This document shows positions 6,295-11,802 of a DNA stretch of 14,482 bases, one piece after another. The translations under genes and the position numbers were made by a program. The notes below the pieces were generated by a model, which saw only the letters and a program-made list of their open reading frames with translations, was not told where the DNA came from and ran no database searches. The stretch comes from JBBSBL01 sp038251325 (GTDB lineage Bacteria; Actinomycetota; Thermoleophilia; Solirubrobacterales; Solirubrobacteraceae), in contig JBBSBL010000061.1 of the NCBI GenBank assembly GCA_038251325.1, forward strand, positions 1 through 14,482, given 5' to 3'. Each line of letters begins with the position of its first letter. Positions within the stretch are counted from its first letter, which is position 1.

Positions 6295-7467
6295 TCAGCC
6301 GCGCGGCGGCCCCGCCGGCGCCGTCGCCGCGCTCGCAGGGTCGACCAGGATCTTCGCGTGGCCCTCCGGGTCGGCGAGGGCGCCGAACGCGGCGTCGACC
6401 CCGGCCAGGCCGACCTCGCCGGTGATCAGCGGGCGCGGGTCGGCCTTGCCCTCGGCGAGCAGATGCAGCGTGTCGCGGAACTCCAGCGGCGTGTAGCCGA
6501 ACGAGAAGCGCAGGTCGACCTCCTTCATGATCGCCAGCGCGGGCGTGAGCCTGTCCTCGCCGACGCACACCCCGACCACGACGATGCGCGAGAGCAGCGG
6601 CGCCTGCGCAACGATCTGCTCTATGACGCCCGGCACGCCGACGCACTCGAAGATCACCGGCCGCTTTGGCGCGAAGCCGAGCCGATCGGCCACGCCCCAG
6701 GCGCGCCAGGCGCCCGGCACGCGCGCCGCCTTCTCCGCGGCTCCGACCATCAGCTCGAGGCCCGCGGGCAGGTCGGCGAGATGGCGCGACCGGCCGGCGA
6801 CCGAGTAGGCCGAGCGCTCGGCGGGGTCCACGACGACGTCCGCCCCGCAGCGCCTCGCGAGCTCGCGGCGGCCGGGGGAGAAGTCGGCGGCGACCACCGT
6901 CCGCGCGCCCCGCGCCTTGAGCATCAGGATCACGCCGAGTCCGATCGGCCCGCAGCCGATCACGATCGCGACGTCACGCCGCCCGACCTCGCCGCGGCGC
7001 ACGGCGTGCCAGGCCACCGCCATCGGCTCGGTGAGCGCGGCCACGGCCGGAGCCAGTCCGTTCGGGACGGAGAACATCAGCGACTCCTCGACCAGCAGCT
7101 GCTCGGCGTATGCCCCGGGAGCGTGCGTCGACAGCCCCAATCCGTCGATGCCCTGCGCACCTCGCAGCAGCGGCAGCGCGACCACGGGCGTGCCGGACGG
7201 CAGGCGCCCGCGGGTGCCCGGGCCGTACGCGTCGACCGCGCCGCTGAACTCGTGGCCGAACACGACCGGCTCGTGCGACCGGGCGCTGCGCTCGTATCCG
7301 ATGCGGGCGGTCGTGTCGGCCCAGGCGTCGGCGCCGTGGCGCGCGTGGAGGTCCGAGCCGCAGATGCCGCAGCGCAGCGTGCGCAAGCGAACCTGGCCGC
7401 TGCCCGGCCGCGGCTCGGGCAGATCCTCAACGGTGAACTCCGCTCTCTGGCAGACGGCAGCCTTCGT
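6295..7467 (-). CDS. Zinc-dependent alcohol/polyol dehydrogenase (MDR family), ACG at the expected start
   Basis: Medium-chain dehydrogenase/reductase. From the codon at 7467 it has 390 residues. Catalytic zinc ligands are C36 in CGICGSDLH, and H72 and E73 in GHEFSG; E147 lies in LTEPMAVAWHAV. The NAD(P)-binding motif is VIGCGPIGLGV (GxGxxG, about 169-179). The four-cysteine structural-zinc loop of classical alcohol dehydrogenases is absent. The family N-terminus KAAVCQRAEFTVEDLPEPRP is encoded in frame, but the codon where Met is expected is ACG (7467-7465), preceded four codons earlier by an in-frame TGA. The first standard start is TTG at 7386, which would remove the first strand and 27 residues. 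So this is an ACG-initiated gene, a start-lost gene or a sequence error. Likely oxidises a secondary alcohol or diol. A 17-bp palindrome lies 51 bp upstream. Confidence 0.85.
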   Translation of the reverse strand, partial: TKAAVCQRAEFTVEDLPEPRPGSGQVRLRTLRCGICGSDLHARHGADAWADTTARIGYERSARSHEPVVFGHEFSGAVDAYGPGTRGRLPSGTPVVALPLLRGAQGIDGLGLSTHAPGAYAEQLLVEESLMFSVPNGLAPAVAALTEPMAVAWHAVRRGEVGRRDVAIVIGCGPIGLGVILMLKARGARTVVAADFSPGRRELARRCGADVVVDPAERSAYSVAGRSRHLADLPAGLELMVGAAEKAARVPGAWRAWGVADRLGFAPKRPVIFECVGVPGVIEQIVAQAPLLSRIVVVGVCVGEDRLTPALAIMKEVDLRFSFGYTPLEFRDTLHLLAEGKADPRPLITGEVGLAGVDAAFGALADPEGHAKILVDPASAATAPAGPPRG

Positions 7468-7517
7468 ACGGCGAGTCTCTCAGATACCGCGCGCCGGCGC
7501 GGGCTGCGACGGGTGCT

Positions 7518-7534
7518 TCACGGTAAACCCGTGA
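7518..7534. promoter_or_regulatory. 17-bp palindrome upstream of the dehydrogenase
   Basis: TCACGG-TAAAC-CCGTGA has perfect 6-bp arms around a 5-nt AT-richer centre. It sits 51 bp upstream of the ACG codon of the minus-strand dehydrogenase, in the only spacer before that gene. Size and symmetry fit a dimeric helix-turn-helix regulator (TetR, GntR or LacI type). No regulator gene is in the window. It is too short to be a strong terminator for the upstream HNH gene. Confidence 0.45.
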
Positions 7535-7656
7535 GGCCGGGCGGCGGAAAGGGACGGACTCGGATGAGCCGCCGGAGGCGGGATATGCGTCCGCTTCGCG
7601 GGAGTGGATCATGCGCGTGCCCAGGCTGTCGCCCCGGATCGGCGGCTGGTCAGGGT

Positions 7657-7687
7657 CGCCGCTCGAACCGCGCTCGGACGAGCGGCG
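7657..7687 (-). terminator. Hairpin directly after the HNH gene stop
   Basis: CGCCGCTCG (7657-7665) pairs perfectly with CGAGCGGCG (7679-7687): a 9-bp GC stem with a 13-nt loop. It abuts the stop codon of the HNH gene (7688-7690) on the minus strand. No U-tract follows, but high-GC actinobacteria often use such U-less hairpins. It probably ends the helicase-HNH transcript and separates it from the dehydrogenase. Confidence 0.5.
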
Positions 7688-8641
7688 CTATGCCGCCGCG
7701 CGCTCGAACTCGCCGAAGCGGATTTCGAGGCGCGCGGGATCAGGACGCTCAGATCGTTTGCGCGGCAGCAGGATGCCCTCGCCGTGGCGCTCCTGAAGGC
7801 CCGCCCGCAGCATCGGGCCGTCGACCTCCTCGAGCAGGCGGTGGGCGATGTGAACCACGCCGTCGGGGTCGATACCGAGGAGGTTGCGGTCATAGGCGAG
7901 GTGGTGGATCGCGCAGAGCGCGATGCCGTTGACGACGACCGGCTCGCCGTGCTCGTGGCGGTCCTCGAGGATGTGCGCGGCCTGGAGCAGATCTGCTTCG
8001 TGCAGCCGGCAGATCGCGCAACGGCGCGCGTAGGCTCGCATGACCTCCGCGCGGAAGCGCGTTTGGTGGAGGCGAACCCGGGCCTCGCCCGTCGCGTATC
8101 GGCGCAGATCAGCGGACGCGGGTTCGCCGGCCGGGATGAGGTCGGCGACCGGCACGCCGGCCTGCAGCTCGACGACGCGGCGCACGGGATCGTTCGCGGA
8201 GACGAACACCGGCGCCAGCGGCTGGTACTGCTTCTTGGCATGGCCGACGAACCAGATCAGCGGCGCCTGTTGCTCGAACGCAGCGACAAGCGTCGCGTTG
8301 TCGCGGGCGGCGGCGGCGCGAGCGGAGACGGAGTCCTGGCGAGCGTCGCGGTAGTGGTAAGTGAAGGCTCCGCCGACGCCGGGCGCGACGTCGTCGTCGT
8401 AGGGGCGCGGCTTGCCCGGGACGGGCGGTGTGGTGTACAGCGACAGGGCGGCAGTGCCGCTCATCACCCGTGGCCGGAAGATGCCGCTTTGGAATGAGTT
8501 GAACGGAACGCGCCGGCCTGCGTACGGGAACCCCGCGCGCAGCACCGCCAGCGGGACGAGCTGGTCGTACCGCGCGTCCAGCCCCCGCACATGCTCGATC
8601 GCCGCGAGCCGCAACGCGTGGTCGGGGTCGCGCGGGCTCAT
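7688..8641 (-). CDS. HNH endonuclease (predicted restriction endonuclease, COG3440-like)
   Basis: 317 residues; the ATG at 8641 overlaps the upstream helicase stop as ATGA, implying translational coupling. The C-terminal domain (about 190-275) is a complete zinc-bound HNH nuclease: CAIC (C208, C211) and CAIH (C243, H246) as zinc ligands, with H223 in AAHI, N238 in VNGIALC and H247 as the HNH triad. Sequence around these (LHQTRFRAEVMRAYARRCAIC, then LLGIDPDGVVHI) matches predicted HNH restriction enzymes. Residues 1-165 form a separate domain (GIFRPRVMSGTAALSLYTTP, PYDDD, FTYHYRD, DNATL, PLIWFVGHAKKQYQPLAPVFV) that I cannot assign. Its strand order recalls SRA/PUA-like modified-base readers, which is inference. 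Context suggests a DNA-cutting effector working with the helicase. Confidence 0.88.
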   Translation of the reverse strand: MSPRDPDHALRLAAIEHVRGLDARYDQLVPLAVLRAGFPYAGRRVPFNSFQSGIFRPRVMSGTAALSLYTTPPVPGKPRPYDDDVAPGVGGAFTYHYRDARQDSVSARAAAARDNATLVAAFEQQAPLIWFVGHAKKQYQPLAPVFVSANDPVRRVVELQAGVPVADLIPAGEPASADLRRYATGEARVRLHQTRFRAEVMRAYARRCAICRLHEADLLQAAHILEDRHEHGEPVVVNGIALCAIHHLAYDRNLLGIDPDGVVHIAHRLLEEVDGPMLRAGLQERHGEGILLPRKRSERPDPARLEIRFGEFERAAA

Positions 8642-10290
8642 CCGCCGGCGCCGGCCTCCGGCGGGGCGACGATGACGCAGTGGCTCTTCGCCCGCGAGAC
8701 ACCGGTGTAGAGGAGCTCCCGCTGCTTCTCGGGAAAACGCATGTCCTCGAGCTCGCAGAGGACCACGATCGGTGACTCGAGGCCCTTGAAGGCGCGGATC
8801 GAGGCGAGGTGGACCTGGTCGCCGAGCGCGCCGCGCTCCTTGACGAACGCGTAGCGGCCACCGGCGCGGCGCGGGATCTCCGAGGTCTCGTAGCCGTGCT
8901 CGGAGAGGACGACGACGTCCTGGGGCGCGACGCCACCCTCGCCACAGAGCCTCGCGACGACCGCGGCCACCGTCGCTGGCGCGTCTTCCGTGTGGATCAG
9001 CTCGACGTTCCGGCCCTCGGGGCCGCGAGCCGCGGGCACCGTGTCGCCGGCGTAGTAGCCGCGGACCCACTCGTGGATCCGCTGCGTGTTGCGGCAGTTC
9101 ACCGACAGGTTCCAGCGCGCATAGCCGGGCGGGACCTCGAGGCCGGCGTCGTAGATCCGCTGGTTGTCGTCGAGGAACAGCCAGACCGGCGAGGTCTCCG
9201 GGTCGGCGAGCAGGCAGGTGAGGGAGTCGAGCCATTCCGCGTGGAGGTCCTGGGCCTCGTCGACGAAGAGCGCGTCGTAGCTGAGGTCGAGGCGGGCCGC
9301 GGCCTCGAGGAGCGCGTGTGGCAGCTCGTCGCTCCAGTACTCCGCCGGCGGCTTCGCGTCCCGCGGGTGGTCGGTCAGCGGCACGCCGGCCTGCCGCGCG
9401 AGCTTCGTGCAGAGCCCGTGGAAGGTGTGGAACGCGATGCCCTTCGCCGTCACCCGGCGGCGCAGCTCCTCGCAGAGCGCGCGGTTGAAGCAGACGAAGA
9501 GCACGGTCTTGCCCTCGCGCGCGAGGCGCTGCGCGTGCTCGACGGCGATCATCGTCTTGCCCGAACCTGCGCAGCCGGTGACGGCCACGCGGGGGTTCGC
9601 CGCGAGCCCGCGGAGCAGGAGCGTCTGCTCGTTCGTCAGCTCGATCAGCGCGGCCTCCTCCTCGGCGATCTGCGCGGCGAGCGGGGTGGCGATAACGACC
9701 TCCGGGGCGAGCAGCTTGCGCAGCATCGCCATGCCGGCCTCGCCCGGCGCCCGGCGCCGGTCCCGCGAGCCGCGGTGGTAGGCGGCGATGCGCTCGAGCG
9801 CGGCCGGGAGGTCGGCGAGGTCGCTCTTGTCCACCACGATCTCGGCCGGCGCGTTGGGACCGATCCCGATCCGCGGCGCGGTCGCGAACGGGAAGGCGAC
9901 GGCGTGGCCCATCAGCAGGTCGTCCCCGTGCCACCCGTCCTCGGCGCCGATCGACCGCTTGAGCGCGTGGCGCTGATCCTTCGCCTGCTCGAACGGATCC
10001 TTCATGCGCTGTGGCAGCGCGTCGGGGCGAGTGCGATACCAGGCGCCGTCACGACACTCGACTCCGCCGCCCTTCACCTCGACACAGAAGATCCCGACGT
10101 CCGGGTGGGCGAGCACGAAGTCGATCTCGCCGTCGCGCGTGCCGGTCGCGTGATCGCGCTCGGTGAACCCGGTCCCGTGAAACGCCTCCCACGGGTCGGG
10201 CAGCCGGTCGCGGATCGCGGCGAACATCTCCCGCTCGGCCGCGCTGCGCGGCGCGTCGCCGTCGAGGTCAGGCGGGTGCATGCGGGCCAC
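8638..10290 (-). CDS. NERD nuclease-domain / SF1 (UvrD/RecD-like) helicase
   Basis: 550 residues from a GTG at 10290 with GAGG 6 nt upstream; an in-frame ATG at 10281 has no comparable SD. Residues about 15-165 are a nuclease-related (NERD) domain with a PD-(D/E)xK-like core: E19, D57 in GEIDFVL, and E71/K73 in CVEVKGG, so it may be active. An SF1 helicase follows: Q-motif LTNEQ (218-222), Walker A GCAGSGKT (239-246), FHTFHGLC (287-294), Walker B VDEAQD (D344, E345), FLDDNQRIY near 375, NCRNTQRI, IRAFKGLES, and motif VI YTGVSRAK (528-535, R533). All main motifs are intact. It probably translocates on DNA and may nick or degrade it. The stop overlaps the HNH start (ATGA), and the pair is well separated from the Rieske gene upstream. 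Confidence 0.9.
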   Translation of the reverse strand: MARMHPPDLDGDAPRSAAEREMFAAIRDRLPDPWEAFHGTGFTERDHATGTRDGEIDFVLAHPDVGIFCVEVKGGGVECRDGAWYRTRPDALPQRMKDPFEQAKDQRHALKRSIGAEDGWHGDDLLMGHAVAFPFATAPRIGIGPNAPAEIVVDKSDLADLPAALERIAAYHRGSRDRRRAPGEAGMAMLRKLLAPEVVIATPLAAQIAEEEAALIELTNEQTLLLRGLAANPRVAVTGCAGSGKTMIAVEHAQRLAREGKTVLFVCFNRALCEELRRRVTAKGIAFHTFHGLCTKLARQAGVPLTDHPRDAKPPAEYWSDELPHALLEAAARLDLSYDALFVDEAQDLHAEWLDSLTCLLADPETSPVWLFLDDNQRIYDAGLEVPPGYARWNLSVNCRNTQRIHEWVRGYYAGDTVPAARGPEGRNVELIHTEDAPATVAAVVARLCGEGGVAPQDVVVLSEHGYETSEIPRRAGGRYAFVKERGALGDQVHLASIRAFKGLESPIVVLCELEDMRFPEKQRELLYTGVSRAKSHCVIVAPPEAGAGG

Positions 10291-10318
10291 TCGGCGCCTC
10301 GGTGGGTCAGCGCGCGGA

Positions 10319-10340
10319 GCAGGCTCTCCGCCGAGCCTGC
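10319..10340 (-). terminator. Perfect 8-bp hairpin between the Rieske and NERD-helicase genes
   Basis: GCAGGCTC (10319-10326) and GAGCCTGC (10333-10340) pair perfectly around a 6-nt loop. The hairpin lies 45 nt after the Rieske stop and 29 nt before the helicase GTG, both on the minus strand. No U-tract is seen. It could terminate the Rieske transcript or attenuate read-through into the helicase-HNH unit. Which one cannot be told from sequence. Confidence 0.45.
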
Positions 10341-10384
10341 GTCGATCTCACGCGGATCGCTGGTGTCATCGAGCCCACCGCGCG

Positions 10385-10765
10385 CTACCCGTCGTTCCCG
10401 GCGTCCAGCCAGATGACCCCGTCGCGCAGCGTCACCGGGAAGGTCTTCAGCGCGCGGGCGCCCGTCGTGCCCTTCACGACGCCGGCCAGCGGCTTGAAGG
10501 CGCCCTGCGGGCCGCGCGTCATCGCGCCGCTGCGGACGTCGTAGCGGGCGGCGTGCCACGGGCACTCGAGGTCGCCGTCGCCGGCGACGCGTCCCTCCCC
10601 GAGCGAGGCGAGCAGGTGGCGGCAGCGATTCGAGACCGCGAACGGCTCGCCGCCGCAGAGGCCGACGGCGAGCGTGCCGTGCGGCGTCTGCACGACGGTG
10701 ACCCCGCGCTCGCCGAGCTCCTCGACGGCGACGAGGCGGGTCGGGGTGGTTGCCGAATCGGCCAT
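10385..10765 (-). CDS. Rieske [2Fe-2S] ferredoxin-like protein
   Basis: 126 residues from an ATG with a strong SD (GAGGAG, about 6 nt upstream). A complete Rieske cluster site is present: C48-x-H50 in NRCRHL and C68-x2-H71 in CPWHAARYD, 17 residues apart, which binds a [2Fe-2S] cluster with two Cys and two His. The small soluble form without signal peptide or membrane anchor fits the ferredoxin component of a Rieske non-haem oxygenase or a nitrite-reductase-small-subunit-like protein. FxVSNRCRHLLASLGEG and FKPLAGVVKGTTGARALKTFPV are typical of the fold. No oxygenase or reductase partner is in the window, so its electron acceptor is unknown. The promoter region is shared with the divergent cyclase. 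Confidence 0.93.
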   Translation of the reverse strand: MADSATTPTRLVAVEELGERGVTVVQTPHGTLAVGLCGGEPFAVSNRCRHLLASLGEGRVAGDGDLECPWHAARYDVRSGAMTRGPQGAFKPLAGVVKGTTGARALKTFPVTLRDGVIWLDAGNDG

Positions 10766-10795
10766 GCCGGACTCCTCACGGTGGATGGACCGCCG

Positions 10796-10801
10796 ACGAT
10801 A
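10796..10801 (-). promoter_or_regulatory. Candidate -10 box (TATCGT) of the Rieske gene
   Basis: On the minus strand TATCGT fits TANNNT and ends 30 nt before the Rieske ATG at 10765, the same spacing as TAGCGT before the methyltransferase gene. The SD lies between the box and the start. No clear -35 is visible. Confidence 0.4.
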
Positions 10802-10816
10802 CGCGACAAACGGCCG

Positions 10817-10870
10817 GCGCTCGGGGTGCCGGGAGCAGCGCTCAGGTACCACGGCCGGCGCTCGGGTACC
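10817..10870. repeat. Three phased GCGCTC(G/A)GG repeats upstream of the cyclase
   Basis: GCGCTCGGGGTGCC (10817-10830), GCGCTCAGGTACC (10838-10850) and GCGCTCGGGTACC (10858-10870) start 21 and 20 bp apart, which is two helical turns each, so all face the same side of the DNA. The outer two are also part of a perfect 16-bp direct repeat, ACGGCCGGCGCTCGGG, at 10810-10825 and 10851-10866. The last copy runs into the cyclase -10-like TACCGT (10867-10872). This looks like a tandem operator in the 115-bp spacer between divergent genes. Confidence 0.6.
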
Positions 10871-10872
10871 GT
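10867..10872 (+). promoter_or_regulatory. Candidate -10 box (TACCGT) of a leaderless cyclase promoter
   Basis: TACCGT fits TANNNT and ends 8 nt before the cyclase ATG at 10881. No SD lies between it and the start, so initiation at or near the start codon is plausible. The box overlaps the third GCGCTC repeat, so a bound repressor would block it. Confidence 0.4.
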
Positions 10873-10880
10873 CCGGCGCG

Positions 10881-11714
10881 ATGGACCTCGAGCCGAGCCA
10901 GGACGCCCCGCCTGCGGCGGCCGAGACCGCCGAGCGCCCCCGGAGCTGGCTCGGGCGCGTCGCTCCGGCGCTGCGCCGCGCCGACGCGAACCCGGCGCTC
11001 GTGCAGGCCACGCGCGCGTCGCGCGAGGTGCTCCTCCCGGGCGACCCCCGGTTCGGCGACGAGCTGTCCACCGCCGGCGACCGCCCCTCGCAGGTCCTCG
11101 CGCGGCACCTCGCGGAGATCGGCGCCCCGGGCCCGAGCGCCACCCGCGAGCTCGGGCTGAGCGCGCTCCAGGTCTGGCAGGCGATCTCGCGGACCGCCGG
11201 GCGCGGGTCGGGGACGGATGAGGTCGCGATCCTGTTCACCGACCTCGTCGGCTTCTCCTCGTGGGCGCTCGCGGCCGGCGACGAGGCCGCGCTCGATCTC
11301 CTGCGCGAGGTCTCCTCCGTCGTCGAGCCCGCGATCCGGGAGCACGAGGGTCGCATCGTCAAGCGCCTCGGCGACGGGCACATGGCGGTCTTCCCCGACT
11401 CCGAGACGGCGGTCGGCGCCGCGCTCGAGATCCAGCGCCGGCTGGCCGAGCTCGAGGGGGACGGCCACCGCCCCCGGTTGCGGGCGGGGGTGCACCTCGG
11501 CCGGCCCCGGAGGCTCGGGGGCGACTATCTCGGGGTCGACGTCAACGTCGCCGCCCGCGTCGCCGACGGCGCGCGGAGCGGCGAGGTGCTCGTGTCCGGG
11601 TCCGCGCTGGCGGCGCTCGACACCACGTCGCTGCACGTCAGGCGGCGGCGCTTCTTCCGGGCCAAGGGGGCGCCGCGCGGGCTCGAGGTCTACGCGGTGA
11701 GCGTGCAGGACTGA
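10881..11714 (+). CDS. Class III adenylate/guanylate cyclase with N-terminal regulatory region
   Basis: 277 residues from the ATG at 10881; the frame is open further upstream, but that would run through the repeats and the divergent gene. The cyclase domain (about 112-275) has every canonical residue: metal aspartates D121 (ILFTDLVGFS) and D165 (KRLGDGHMAVF), substrate lysine K161, adenine-selecting acid candidate D215 in GDYLG, transition-state N222 and R226 in VNVAARV. K161 with an acidic partner favours ATP, so cAMP synthesis is likely. It should dimerise. The N-terminal 110 residues lack a membrane segment or HAMP domain; SATRELGLSALQVWQAISR (about 86-104) resembles the regulatory segment of soluble actinobacterial cyclases. 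It is transcribed divergently from the Rieske gene and may be controlled by the upstream repeats. Confidence 0.93.
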   Translation: MDLEPSQDAPPAAAETAERPRSWLGRVAPALRRADANPALVQATRASREVLLPGDPRFGDELSTAGDRPSQVLARHLAEIGAPGPSATRELGLSALQVWQAISRTAGRGSGTDEVAILFTDLVGFSSWALAAGDEAALDLLREVSSVVEPAIREHEGRIVKRLGDGHMAVFPDSETAVGAALEIQRRLAELEGDGHRPRLRAGVHLGRPRRLGGDYLGVDVNVAARVADGARSGEVLVSGSALAALDTTSLHVRRRRFFRAKGAPRGLEVYAVSVQD

Positions 11715-11723
11715 GGGCGGGGC

Positions 11724-11744
11724 GCCTCCGTTGCCCTCGGAGGC
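11724..11744. terminator. Hairpin in the convergent cyclase / acyl-CoA dehydrogenase spacer
   Basis: GCCTCCG-TTGCCCT-CGGAGGC is a perfect 7-bp stem with a 7-nt loop, 9 nt after the cyclase stop. A second perfect palindrome, CCCGCCCGGGCGGG, lies at 11787-11800, two bases before the other gene's stop codon. Placed between converging genes, the two could terminate transcription from both sides. No U-tracts are present. Confidence 0.45.
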
Positions 11745-11802
11745 TCGGGCCAAGGGCGCGGCGGTCCGGTGCGCCGGAGCGGCGGCCCCGCCCGGGCGGG
11801 CC

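Noticed and set aside
4487..6646. 719-residue open frame on the minus strand
   Set aside because: It overlaps the methyltransferase and three other better-supported genes, is Arg/Ala/Pro-rich and has no family motif; it is a high-GC antisense artefact.
7427..7612. 61-residue minus-strand ORF upstream of the dehydrogenase (possible leader peptide)
   Set aside because: It overlaps the dehydrogenase N-terminus in another frame, has no SD and no regulatory-peptide features.
6208..7932. 574-residue plus-strand open frame
   Set aside because: It is antisense to the dehydrogenase, with codon bias and composition of a shadow frame and no recognisable domain.
7688..9934. HNH frame open back through most of the helicase gene, suggesting a fused 748-residue protein
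   Set aside because: The upstream part is low-complexity out-of-frame sequence of the helicase; the ATG at 8641 in the ATGA overlap is a natural start, so no fusion or programmed frameshift is needed.
8809..10416. 535-residue plus-strand open frame
   Set aside because: It is antisense to the NERD-helicase, whose motifs are unambiguous.
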